From: Dyadobacter sp. LHD-138
GTDB lineage: Bacteria; Bacteroidota; Bacteroidia; Cytophagales; Spirosomataceae
Reading direction: 5' to 3'
NCBI RefSeq assembly: GCF_030929615.1
Contig: NZ_JAVFVU010000010.1
Location: 124,001 to 188,000, forward strand
DNA: 64,000 nucleotides
In this document: piece after piece, positions 52,154 to 60,586 of the stretch
Position numbering within the stretch: the stretch's first letter is position 1
Layout of the letters: the number at the start of each line of letters is the position of its first letter
Program-made: the position numbers and the translations under genes
Notes under the pieces: generated by a model
What the model was told of the DNA's origin: nothing
What the model saw: the letters and a program-made list of their open reading frames with translations, nothing else
Databases searched by the model: none

Positions 52154-54037
52154 TCAAAGATAACCCTGTGCCTGCAATTGGAAAAGTTCGGCGTACTTTC
52201 CGTCCAGATTAAGCAATTCTTCATGAGAGCCCAATTCAATTAATCTCCCTTTTTCAAGGAATAAAATCCGGTCGGCCATCCGCACGGTCGAGAAACGATG
52301 GGAAATAAGCACGGCCATTTTTCCATTGATCAATTCGCTGAAACGCTGAAAAACCTTGTGTTCAGCTCTTGCATCCAGTGTGGAAGTGGGTTCGTCCAGA
52401 ACAATAAGCTGGGCATCCCGCATATAAGCGCGTGCCAAAGCTATTTTTTGCCATTGCCCGCCGGAAAGCTCTGTACCTTCCTTGAATCTTTTACCTAAAA
52501 CCTGATCAAAGCCATGTGGCAGCTGCGCAATGACCTCGCTGGCCATGCTCATATCGGAGGCAACAGTTATCGCTGCTTTATCATCAATATTTTCAATGTC
52601 TCCGACGGCAATGTTGTCGGAAACCGTCATTTCGTAACGGATATAGTCCTGAAAAATAATGCCAATATTGGCTCTCAGATCCGCCAGTTGATAATCCAGA
52701 ATGTCGATTCCGTCAATCAGGATTCTTCCCTCGGTCGGTTTGTATAAGCAGGCGAGTAGTTTGACCAAGGTTGTTTTTCCTGCGCCGTTTTCACCAACCA
52801 GTGCCAGTTTTTCGCCGGGGTTCAGATCAAAGGAAAGATCTTTAATGGCCCAGAAATCACTGTCGGGGTATTTGAAGCTGACATTTTCAAACGTTATTCC
52901 ATTTTTAATGGGGCGAGGGATGGCATTTCCGTTCTCGTTGGCCAGAATAGTCGGTTCAATTTCAAAAAAATCAAACAGATCTTTGAGGTACAGCGCGTTT
53001 TCGGCAATTCCTGAAAAGCGGCTCATAATGCCCTGCAACATACCGTGCATACGCTGGAAAGACCCGGAAAGAAAGGTCATGGTACCAATGGTAATCAGCC
53101 CGGTTAGTGTTTGCATCAATACAAACAAGTAAGCGACGTAATAGGCCAATGTTCCGATCGCAGACAGTAAATAGCCCCAGCCTGCACGACTGATGGCGAT
53201 CCTGCGGTTTGCTAAAAAATATTCTTCGGAAAGCGCTTTGAAACGTTTGGCAAGATAGTTTTCAAGACCAAATACCTTCACTTCCTTGGCAGTTTCGGCA
53301 CTTGAACCCAGGTAGCGCAGGTAATCAAGCTCACGTCTTTCCGGTGTCCAGCTGCGGGTTAATGAATAGGTTCTTTCGTTAAAATGGGTTTCGCCCAAAA
53401 AAGACGGGATAACGGCGACGATCAATATCAGGATAAGCCATGGATTGAAAACGATCAGGCCGGCTCCCAGAGAAAGCAAGGTAACGATGTCCTGCATTTG
53501 TGCCAGCGTTTGCGAAAGCAGGACGGTGCGACCGGAAGTCTGGCGGCGGGCACGTTCCAGTTTGTCATAAAAAACCGGATTTTCAAATTGATACAAATCC
53601 AGTTTTGCAGCATGGTGTACCAGATCTACGGAAGTTTTATTGGCAACCAGATCGCCCAGAAGGCTGTCAAAAAGATTGATGCAACGATTTAAAAGATCGG
53701 AGACAATCGTTAACCCAAGTTCGGCACCAACGAGCATCCAAAGATATTGGTGCGATTCGGCGCGATGATCAGCAAGGCGGACAACTTCATCAATAATTTC
53801 TTTACCGATGTAAAGCATGATCAATGGGAGTCCGGATTTGACGAGTCGGAAAAGAACGTTTCCAACGGTTAATAGTTTATTGGTTTCCCAGACGAGGCGA
53901 AAAAAACGGGGAAGATTTTGCAAAGCGGAAAACCGCTTTTTGAAAGATTCTGACTTTTGGGGAGAAGACTTGAAGGAATTCGTTGCTGGCTTTTTTTTCA
54001 ATAGATAAAATATGAATGATGACTTATTGTAAATCAT
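52154..54037 (-). CDS. ABC transporter, fused permease and ATPase
   Basis: This protein of about 628 residues is a half-transporter exporter. A six-helix transmembrane domain (about residues 60-350) precedes a nucleotide-binding domain with Walker A GENGAGKTT, signature LSGGQWQKIALARA and Walker B LIVLDEPTSTLD. The N-terminus before the first helix is basic. The ATG at 54037 is chosen to keep the start outside the mazG promoter; an upstream ATG at 54124 would add 29 residues. The substrate is unknown; a lipid or peptide exporter is typical for this type. Confidence 0.88.
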   Translation of the reverse strand: MIYNKSSFIFYLLKKKPATNSFKSSPQKSESFKKRFSALQNLPRFFRLVWETNKLLTVGNVLFRLVKSGLPLIMLYIGKEIIDEVVRLADHRAESHQYLWMLVGAELGLTIVSDLLNRCINLFDSLLGDLVANKTSVDLVHHAAKLDLYQFENPVFYDKLERARRQTSGRTVLLSQTLAQMQDIVTLLSLGAGLIVFNPWLILILIVAVIPSFLGETHFNERTYSLTRSWTPERRELDYLRYLGSSAETAKEVKVFGLENYLAKRFKALSEEYFLANRRIAISRAGWGYLLSAIGTLAYYVAYLFVLMQTLTGLITIGTMTFLSGSFQRMHGMLQGIMSRFSGIAENALYLKDLFDFFEIEPTILANENGNAIPRPIKNGITFENVSFKYPDSDFWAIKDLSFDLNPGEKLALVGENGAGKTTLVKLLACLYKPTEGRILIDGIDILDYQLADLRANIGIIFQDYIRYEMTVSDNIAVGDIENIDDKAAITVASDMSMASEVIAQLPHGFDQVLGKRFKEGTELSGGQWQKIALARAYMRDAQLIVLDEPTSTLDARAEHKVFQRFSELINGKMAVLISHRFSTVRMADRILFLEKGRLIELGSHEELLNLDGKYAELFQLQAQGYL

Positions 54038-54109
54038 TTTGTTATGAAAAAAGTTCGTTTGCAAATGGCATTGCAAGCCTTCGCTGGTTTTATTGCGATC
54101 CGCAGCGGA

Positions 54110-54143
54110 TTGCAAAGTTTTCAAGACCTAAACATTACCTTTG
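54110..54143 (+). promoter_or_regulatory. Putative Bacteroidota promoter for mazG
   Basis: A TTG at 54110-54112 and TACCTTTG at 54136-54143 are separated by 23 bases, within the accepted range for -33/-7 elements. The predicted transcription start falls about at the ATG of mazG (54148), which would make the transcript leaderless. Confidence 0.45.
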
Positions 54144-54147
54144 TATC

Positions 54148-54981
54148 ATGGAAAAACACTTCAATGAATTACCCGAAAGTCGCCAGCAGCAACTGATGGC
54201 ATTTGACCGCCTGCTTACCATCATGGATGAACTTCGTGCGCAGTGCCCCTGGGACCGGAAACAGACAATGGATAGCTTGCGGCATCTTACCATAGAAGAA
54301 ACGTATGAGCTTTCGGACGCGATTCTTGAAAATGATTTGCCTGAAATAAAGAAGGAGCTGGGAGATGTCCTTTTGCATATTGTGTTTTATGCGAAAATAG
54401 CTTCTGAAAATAACCCGGATCTTGCACCAAGATTTGATATCGCGGATGTGTTACATGGTATCAGTGAAAAACTGATTTCGCGCCATCCACATATTTACGG
54501 AGATACCAAGGCCGATACCGAGGAGCAGGTTAAGCAAAATTGGGAAAAACTTAAATTGAAGGAAGGGAATAAATCTGTGCTGTCCGGGGTTCCGGCTTCT
54601 TTGCCAGCTTTGGTGAAAGCGATGCGGATTCAGGAAAAAGCCCGGGGGGCCGGCTTTGATTGGGATGAAAAGCAGCAGGTTTGGGAAAAGGTCGAGGAAG
54701 AGTTGCAGGAATTTAAGGAAAACTTCAATATTGAATCGCAAGAAGTCATTAATCAAAACGAGGCAGAAGCTGAATTTGGCGATCTGCTTTTTTCACTGGT
54801 GAATTATTCGAGATTTGTTGATATTAACCCGGAAACCGCTTTGGAAAGAACCAATAAGAAGTTCATTCGCCGTTTTCAATACATGGAGGAAGCTTCAAAA
54901 GTCGATGGCAAATCGCTGACAGAAATGACGCTTGCCGAAATGGATGAGTACTGGAATCAGGCCAAGGCGTTGAAGGTTTAG
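54148..54981 (+). CDS. mazG: MazG nucleoside triphosphate pyrophosphohydrolase
   Basis: This protein of about 277 residues has two MazG domains with EExxE/ExxD metal motifs: EETYELSDAI with KKELGDVLLHIVFYA, and EEELQEFKE with AEAEFGDLLFSLVNY. The N-terminal CPWDRKQTMDSLR segment is diagnostic. It hydrolyses non-canonical NTPs and may lower (p)ppGpp. The ATG at 54148 is chosen because it gives the standard start; the frame is open for 44 codons upstream. Confidence 0.93.
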   Translation: MEKHFNELPESRQQQLMAFDRLLTIMDELRAQCPWDRKQTMDSLRHLTIEETYELSDAILENDLPEIKKELGDVLLHIVFYAKIASENNPDLAPRFDIADVLHGISEKLISRHPHIYGDTKADTEEQVKQNWEKLKLKEGNKSVLSGVPASLPALVKAMRIQEKARGAGFDWDEKQQVWEKVEEELQEFKENFNIESQEVINQNEAEAEFGDLLFSLVNYSRFVDINPETALERTNKKFIRRFQYMEEASKVDGKSLTEMTLAEMDEYWNQAKALKV

Positions 54982-55083
54982 ATTAAATTATTCATAATTC
55001 GATTAAGATTTGTGTTGCAAAATATGTTGTTGATATTGGATGTAATTTGTAAAAATGTATCTGTCAACACACTATGAACGAAC

Positions 55084-55698
55084 ATGAATTTAATTAAACG
55101 GGTGGAGCAGTTGGAAAATATTTCTGTGGATCAGGGGAGGCAAATTGAGATCATTGCCGGTGGTTTGGCAAAACTGACCACGGTGGTGCACAAAGGTTTT
55201 GCTGATATTAAGAAACAGCAAACGGAAATGAGAAAGGATATATCCGGCTTGCGGCGGGATATGTCTGGTGTGAAGAAGGATATCAATTCGCTGAAACTGG
55301 ATGTCAGCGTTTTGAAGCTTGACGTTAATATTCTTAAAACTGATGTGAGCGTTTTGAAGGCTGACGTTAACGAGCTTAAAACAGACGTGAGCGTTTTGAA
55401 GGCTGACGTTAACGAGCTTAAAACAGACGTGAGCGTTTTGAAGGCTGACGTTAACGAGCTTAAAACAGACGTGAGTGTTTTGAAGGCTGACGTTAACGAG
55501 CTTAAAACAGACGTGAGTGTTTTGAAGGCTGACGTTAACGTTTTAAAAGTTGATGTTGCTGGTCTTAAAATTGATGTTGCTGAAATTAAACAGGATTTAA
55601 ATCATATGCGTGAGGAAGTAAATGAACGTTTTGATAAGATGGAACGTAAATTTGATAACAGATTCGATCTGCTCGTTTCCCTCATTAAAGCGAAATAA
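55084..55698 (+). CDS. Coiled-coil protein with 14-residue tandem repeats
   Basis: This 204-residue protein is predicted to be almost entirely coiled coil, with no signal or membrane segment. Its centre is five near-identical 14-residue units (LKTDVSVLKADVNE) encoded by 42-bp DNA repeats. It begins MNLIKRVEQLENIS and ends with ERFDKMERKFDNRFDLLVSL. I do not recognise a specific family; it resembles generic hemolysin XhlA-like or apolipoprotein-like helical proteins. It is ten bases upstream of the thiamine pyrophosphokinase gene and may be co-transcribed. A structural or tethering role is possible. Confidence 0.75.
   Translation: MNLIKRVEQLENISVDQGRQIEIIAGGLAKLTTVVHKGFADIKKQQTEMRKDISGLRRDMSGVKKDINSLKLDVSVLKLDVNILKTDVSVLKADVNELKTDVSVLKADVNELKTDVSVLKADVNELKTDVSVLKADVNELKTDVSVLKADVNVLKVDVAGLKIDVAEIKQDLNHMREEVNERFDKMERKFDNRFDLLVSLIKAK
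55333..55542 (+). repeat. Five 42-bp coding tandem repeats
   Basis: Units lie at 55333-55374, 55375-55416, 55417-55458, 55459-55500 and 55501-55542. Units 2 and 3 are identical. Units 4 and 5 share a GAGTG variant and differ from each other only at the end. The pattern indicates recent unit duplication or conversion and a likely length polymorphism that stays in frame. Confidence 0.92.
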
Positions 55699-55707
55699 GA
55701 ATAATTA

Positions 55708-56370
55708 ATGTCTTCACACCATATCATTAGAGAAAAACAGGAGCCGGCACTGATTATTGCCAATGGCGAGGCATGCAGTGAGGAGTTATTGGGGCAATTG
55801 CTGGAATGGAGCCCGTTGGTACTTGTCCTGGATCATGCCATTTACCGGGTTCTTGAACTAGGCATTAAGATAGATGTCTGGTTGGGGGATTTTGACCAAA
55901 ATCATGATTTTGAAGATATCAGAACTCGTCAGCATCCTTTAAAGATTGTGCATACGCCGGATCAGGAAAAGACAGATCTTGAAAAAGCCATTGATTATCT
56001 TATTGACGAGGGGTTTCCGGCAGCCAATATTGTTTGGGCTACCGGTCGCCGTGCGGATCATTCCATTACCAATATTACCAATCTGGTGCGTTACAAGGAA
56101 ACGATCCGTTTGGTGCTATTTGACGATTATTCGAAAATTTTCCCGTTATCGGGCGTTTTTGAAAAATGGTATGTGGCAGGAACGCCGGTTTCACTTATTC
56201 CCGTTGGTGTTGTAGAGGGGATTGTAACTTCTGGTTTGAAGTATAATCTCAACGATGAAACGCTGACTTTGGGCCACCGGACTGGGAACAGCAATGAGGC
56301 GGAAACCGATGGTATGATTCGGATTTCCGCCCGGAACGGGGATCTGTTAATTATGGAATGCTGGGATTAA
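55708..56370 (+). CDS. Thiamine pyrophosphokinase
   Basis: This 220-residue enzyme transfers pyrophosphate from ATP to thiamine. Family motifs visible are WLGDFDQ (usually GDFDS), PDQEKTDLEKAIDYL, ATGRRADHSITNITNL and the C-terminal GLKYNL segment. The last 20 bases of the gene overlap the end of the convergent M1 peptidase gene. The upstream coiled-coil gene is 10 bases away. Confidence 0.88.
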   Translation: MSSHHIIREKQEPALIIANGEACSEELLGQLLEWSPLVLVLDHAIYRVLELGIKIDVWLGDFDQNHDFEDIRTRQHPLKIVHTPDQEKTDLEKAIDYLIDEGFPAANIVWATGRRADHSITNITNLVRYKETIRLVLFDDYSKIFPLSGVFEKWYVAGTPVSLIPVGVVEGIVTSGLKYNLNDETLTLGHRTGNSNEAETDGMIRISARNGDLLIMECWD

Positions 56371-57997
56371 AAGCTTTTGATTCCACATAGAAGTTAGGGT
56401 CTACAACCAGCGTTTTTTCTCCCTTGGTTTTCAAAGTTTTCCATTCTGAAGTGGGCTCAATGAACAGATCTTTTCCTTCACCCAGTTTTATTTTAATGGG
56501 CATGTCAAATCCGTTTGCGACATTGGTCCAGCGGTACTGCACACTATTGCCTTTAAAAGAATATTCCAGAACCGGAATACGGGTATCTCTTAAATACTGG
56601 TCAAAAACCTTGCTGAGGTCACGTCCCGCGTTTTTACTGATATAACCTTCAATCTGAGCCGTTTCAACGGTTTGATGATAGAAGGTTTTGTTAAGGCCTC
56701 TCAATATCTGACGCCATTTTTCGTCATCATTTACGACTTGGCGGATTGTGTGCAGCATATTTCCGCCTTTGTAATACATATCCCGTGAACCTTCCTGATT
56801 TACATGGTAGGTACCGATGATCGGCATATCGTTCGCGATAAGTGCGCGGGTACCAATCACATAATCAGAGCCAGCTTCTTTACCAAAATAATATTCCGTG
56901 TAAAGGTTTTCGGAATAGTTGGTGAAACTTTCATGAATCCACATATCAGCCACGTCCTTGTAGGTGATGTTGTTGGCAAACCATTCGTGCCCGCTTTCAT
57001 GGATGATGATAAAATCCCATTTTAATCCCCAGCCGGTTTTGGATAGGTCGCGTCCGAGATAGCCCATTTTGTAGCCATTTCCATAAGTGACCGAACTCTG
57101 ATGTTCCATACCCAGGTAAGGTACCTCCACCAATTTATATCCATCCTCGTAAAAAGGGTAGGGGCCAAACCAATGTTCAAAGGCCTTAAGCATTTTACCT
57201 GCCTGCTGGAATTGAACTTTCGCTTTTTCCAAATTTTCAGGATAGACATAGAAACTTACGGGAAGGTCACCTTTTTCGCCTTTGTAGATTTCTTTCCAGC
57301 TTACATAATTTGCTACGTTCATATTTACGCCGTAATTATTAATCGGATTGACAACGGCCCAATTGAAAGTATGGGTATCATCACTATTTTCAACCACGCT
57401 GCGGAGTTTTCCGTTGGATACGTCGGTCATCTTTTTCGGGACCGTGACGCTGATCATCATGCTGTCCGGTTCGTCATACATATGATCTTTGCATGGCCAC
57501 CACACACTTGATCCGAGGCCCTGGCATGAGGTTGAAATAATGGTGTTTCCATTACCATCCGGAACCCACTGCACACCACCATCCCAGGGTGGACGTCGAG
57601 CCAGACGCGGACGTCCCGAGTAGAAAACTTCAATGGATTCCAGTTTCCCTTTCTCCTGTTTCTTGCTTAAATCAATAAAGAACGCATTGCCGTCTCTTTT
57701 AAACGTAAGCGGTTGCCCGTCCTGAATAACCTTTTCAACTTTTAAAGGTTCCTGTAAATCGACTTGCAAGGTTTGATAGGGCTGCAAAACCCGGTAGTTA
57801 ATAACGGTGCTGCCGGAAATGGTACTGTCCTTTGCATTTGGACGCACATTCAAATGATAATAGGTGAGATCCCACCATACACGTTCCGGTGTAACAGACC
57901 CGCGAAGTGTATCGGCATGGGTAAAAGCAGTTTGTTTTTGAGCAACAGAAAGAAAAGGACTTATTAAGAGACAGAAAGAAAAAAGTTTCTTTAACAT
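56351..57997 (-). CDS. M1 family zinc metallopeptidase, exported
   Basis: This 548-residue peptidase has a signal peptide (LFSFCLLISPFLSVAQ). The zinc site is HESGH (H333-H337) with E356 (WIHESFTNYSE), and GMEHQ (about 296) is the exopeptidase motif equivalent to GAMEN. The N-terminal beta domain contains RPPWDGGVQW, common in Bacteroidota M1 enzymes. It lacks the large C-terminal domain of classical aminopeptidase N. It probably acts on peptides in the periplasm. The 3' end overlaps the thiamine kinase gene by 20 bases. Confidence 0.92.
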   Translation of the reverse strand: MLKKLFSFCLLISPFLSVAQKQTAFTHADTLRGSVTPERVWWDLTYYHLNVRPNAKDSTISGSTVINYRVLQPYQTLQVDLQEPLKVEKVIQDGQPLTFKRDGNAFFIDLSKKQEKGKLESIEVFYSGRPRLARRPPWDGGVQWVPDGNGNTIISTSCQGLGSSVWWPCKDHMYDEPDSMMISVTVPKKMTDVSNGKLRSVVENSDDTHTFNWAVVNPINNYGVNMNVANYVSWKEIYKGEKGDLPVSFYVYPENLEKAKVQFQQAGKMLKAFEHWFGPYPFYEDGYKLVEVPYLGMEHQSSVTYGNGYKMGYLGRDLSKTGWGLKWDFIIIHESGHEWFANNITYKDVADMWIHESFTNYSENLYTEYYFGKEAGSDYVIGTRALIANDMPIIGTYHVNQEGSRDMYYKGGNMLHTIRQVVNDDEKWRQILRGLNKTFYHQTVETAQIEGYISKNAGRDLSKVFDQYLRDTRIPVLEYSFKGNSVQYRWTNVANGFDMPIKIKLGEGKDLFIEPTSEWKTLKTKGEKTLVVDPNFYVESKAFNPSIP

Positions 57998-58040
57998 TTA
58001 ATGAACAGATTAGGATCGTTTATAGTCTGATTGTAATTGA

Positions 58041-59024
58041 TTATTCTTCCAGAACTTCCATTGTATTTAGCTCAGGACCAACACCACGATTAGCGGCGCC
58101 GGCTGCGATGTACACTTTTTTACGCATTAAAACAGCCTGGGTGCCATGCCGGCCCTGGTGCATGGATGGATATTTTTCCCATTTTTGCGTTTGGGTATTA
58201 AATGCTTCTACTTCGTTGTGGGCCTCCACATGGGCATCGCTTTCGCCGCCAATGACGAGGATTTTTCTGTCCCAGGCAATCGTCGTGTTTCCTGCGCGTT
58301 TTGTTGGAATATTATTTGAAGCGTCCAGCGTTGTCCATTTACCTGTTTTAAAATCGTAAACGTCTACTTCGGCAATCGTCGTATTGATAACCTGGTTAAT
58401 TCTCGCAGTGGATAACCGGCCGCCGGCCACATAAAGTTTATTGTCTACCACGGCAACTTGTACGTGATCACGCGGGCGGGGCGCCTCTGGGAGTTGTTGC
58501 CAGGTCTGGGTGGCAGGGTTATATTCATCGAACCAGGCTACGTGTCCGTCCCAATGTCCATCCTGGATTCCGCAAACCAGATATATTTTATCATGTAATA
58601 CAAAAGCACCGGCTGCGCCACGTCTCCGGTTTTCAGGGATTTCCGGTCCCATGCGCCACTCGTTTTTAAGCGGATTGAAGATGTAAATGTTGGGAATAGG
58701 GGTTTCGTGGGGAAAACTTCCGGTAAATGCCCCCAAAACATAAATTTCATTTTTAAAAGACAGGGCCTGAAAATGACTCATTTCCAAAGGCGCTTTGCTA
58801 AGCGTAACCCAGGTGTCTTTTTTGGGGTCATATTCGTCGACGGATTTTAATCCACGACCACCCAATAGATACAGTTTTCCATTGGCATGGGACATCGCAT
58901 TTTCGTGCCTTTTATCGGGAAGATTTTCAGGTTCTATGGCACGCCAGATCTGGGCGGCGGCGCTTAAGGTCATTGTAGCCATGACCAGAAGAAGGGCTCC
59001 GATTTTGTAGAATGCGTTCATCAT
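58041..59024 (-). CDS. Exported kelch-repeat beta-propeller protein
   Basis: This protein of about 327 residues has a signal peptide (ALLLVMATMTLSAAAQ). Kelch motifs follow (NGKLYLLGGRG, NEIYVLGAFTG, DKIYLVCGIQDG, NKLYVAGGRLS, RKILVIGGES, KKVYIAAGAAN), which is about six blades. The ATG at 59024 is chosen because it puts the signal peptide at the N-terminus. It may bind carbohydrate or act as an oxidase-like propeller. It is downstream of two GH144-type genes and may be the last gene of that locus. Confidence 0.82.
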   Translation of the reverse strand: MMNAFYKIGALLLVMATMTLSAAAQIWRAIEPENLPDKRHENAMSHANGKLYLLGGRGLKSVDEYDPKKDTWVTLSKAPLEMSHFQALSFKNEIYVLGAFTGSFPHETPIPNIYIFNPLKNEWRMGPEIPENRRRGAAGAFVLHDKIYLVCGIQDGHWDGHVAWFDEYNPATQTWQQLPEAPRPRDHVQVAVVDNKLYVAGGRLSTARINQVINTTIAEVDVYDFKTGKWTTLDASNNIPTKRAGNTTIAWDRKILVIGGESDAHVEAHNEVEAFNTQTQKWEKYPSMHQGRHGTQAVLMRKKVYIAAGAANRGVGPELNTMEVLEE

Positions 59025-59044
59025 AAATTGTTCAGGTATAAGTG

Positions 59045-59075
59045 CCTTCCGGGATTTTTTTTCGATCCCGGAAGG
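59045..59075 (-). terminator. Hairpin upstream of the kelch gene
   Basis: An 11-bp stem, CCTTCCGGGAT (59045-59055) with ATCCCGGAAGG (59065-59075), has a T-rich 9-nt loop. It lies between the first GH144-type gene and the kelch gene. No T-tract follows on the minus strand, so it may be a processing or stabilising hairpin rather than a full terminator. Confidence 0.5.
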
Positions 59076-59165
59076 CTGAGAAATACCATTAAGGTACAAT
59101 TTATTTTATAAATTTGAAAGATCAGTATCGGCTTCTGATTCCTGCGAATATTGGGTAATGAATGA

Positions 59166-60542
59166 TCAATTTTTGCTGATTGCTTTCAAAGCAGGACTTT
59201 CGAAATTCAGTTTTTTTAAACCATTCTGCACGTCCGGATTACTCATGAATAATTTCCATAAAAGACCGGTTCTGTAATTTTCAATCATGACGATGATGGG
59301 GCCCTGATCAATTGCCAGATGGGATTTTGCATACCAGTTTTGAGATTCGTTGAAGGAGTCCGTAAAACCGTATTCACTCCATATTTTATCACCCAGATCG
59401 TTATAGAAATGCTTTAAAGCCTTCATGGATTGTTCCGGTGTATACGGGAAGGAGGACAAGGCCGCGGTTGGCGTGATCGTTCCAAAATCATTGGTTGGTG
59501 AAAAAGCGTTGTAACCATTGTAGGTATCGCTGGCAGTAAGTCCCCAGCTATTTTCTCCATAACCTTTGAATTTACCAGGATTTGCCACACAGTGCTTATA
59601 ATTGATCATGGTGTGATTCATATTTTGCTCCCAGTAATTGGCGTATTGGTCTTTGAGGTTACGGGGGTCCAGGCCCAGGAACGAGTAATGGGCGAAGAAT
59701 AGTGGTCCTCCAAAATCAAATCCCAAAGGAAGTTTAACGCCGTAAAATTCTTTGCCGTTTCTGAAATGATCGCTTTGTGCCCAGCATTTATTATAAACCT
59801 GAGCACTGATGGGATAACGCGGGGATGAAGCCGCCAGAATGTATGTAATCAGTGCCTCGTTGTAGCCTCTTAGTTCGAAGTTCATGGCCCAGCCGTTATT
59901 GGGGCTCCAATGCCAGAACAGCTGGTCAGGATTATCCCGGGTGTACCAATCCCACTCGGCCTCGTCCCAAATCCAGGTTATTCTGTTTCTGAGGTCGCGT
60001 TCCGTGTCGCTGTTTCCATTAAAATACTGTTTTGCACAAAGCAGTCCCTGGAACAAAAATGAAGATTCCACTAAATCCCCGCCGTCGTCTTTACGGCTAA
60101 ATGGAATAATTTTCCCGGTTCCCCCATTAAGCCAGTGCGGGAATATGCCGTGATAATGATCGGCTTTGGACAAGAATTTTACCATTTTTAACAACCTCGC
60201 AGACACCGAATCCCGGGGTACCCAGCCACGTTCTGCCGCTACGATCATGGCCATGATACCAAAACCGGTTCCGCCGGTAGTGACTACTTCATCGCCATAG
60301 TCAAATGCCGCGTTGCTCCTTTCGCGCGCCATGCCGCTCACAGGATGTCCAAAATCCCAGAAATAACGAAATGTCTGTTTCTGTACGAGCTCAAGCAGTG
60401 CGGTATCCGATAAGTTTTTAGGCCTGTTGGCAGGGTTGAAAGCTGGGATGGGCGCCGTTGCCTTTTTCTTTTGTGCTAAACTGTCTGTCGTAGAAAACAG
60501 CAGACAGTATAAAATGGCTATGTTTAAAAGTATATATTTCAT
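59166..60542 (-). CDS. GH144-type glucanase (glycoamylase-like domain), secreted
   Basis: This 458-residue enzyme has a signal peptide (cleavage near DSLAQ) and a single glycoamylase-like (alpha/alpha)6 domain. Hallmarks are TFRYFWDFGHPVSGMARER, TTGGTGFGIMAMIVAAERG, FPHWLNGGTGKIIPFSRKDDGGDLVE and WHWSPNNGWAMN. Characterised members (GH144, for example from Chitinophaga pinensis) are endo-beta-1,2-glucanases. It is a close paralogue of the next gene upstream (60587-61936). The signal suggests it is soluble in the periplasm, complementing the lipid-anchored copy. Confidence 0.85.
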   Translation of the reverse strand: MKYILLNIAILYCLLFSTTDSLAQKKKATAPIPAFNPANRPKNLSDTALLELVQKQTFRYFWDFGHPVSGMARERSNAAFDYGDEVVTTGGTGFGIMAMIVAAERGWVPRDSVSARLLKMVKFLSKADHYHGIFPHWLNGGTGKIIPFSRKDDGGDLVESSFLFQGLLCAKQYFNGNSDTERDLRNRITWIWDEAEWDWYTRDNPDQLFWHWSPNNGWAMNFELRGYNEALITYILAASSPRYPISAQVYNKCWAQSDHFRNGKEFYGVKLPLGFDFGGPLFFAHYSFLGLDPRNLKDQYANYWEQNMNHTMINYKHCVANPGKFKGYGENSWGLTASDTYNGYNAFSPTNDFGTITPTAALSSFPYTPEQSMKALKHFYNDLGDKIWSEYGFTDSFNESQNWYAKSHLAIDQGPIIVMIENYRTGLLWKLFMSNPDVQNGLKKLNFESPALKAISKN

Positions 60543-60586
60543 GATTGGTTAATTAATTTCTTTTTCAATAATTTTTCGTTGAGAAA

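Noticed and set aside
55333-55542. Regular direct repeats as a possible CRISPR array
   Set aside because: The 42-bp units are contiguous without spacers, are in frame, and encode heptad repeats; no cas genes are near.
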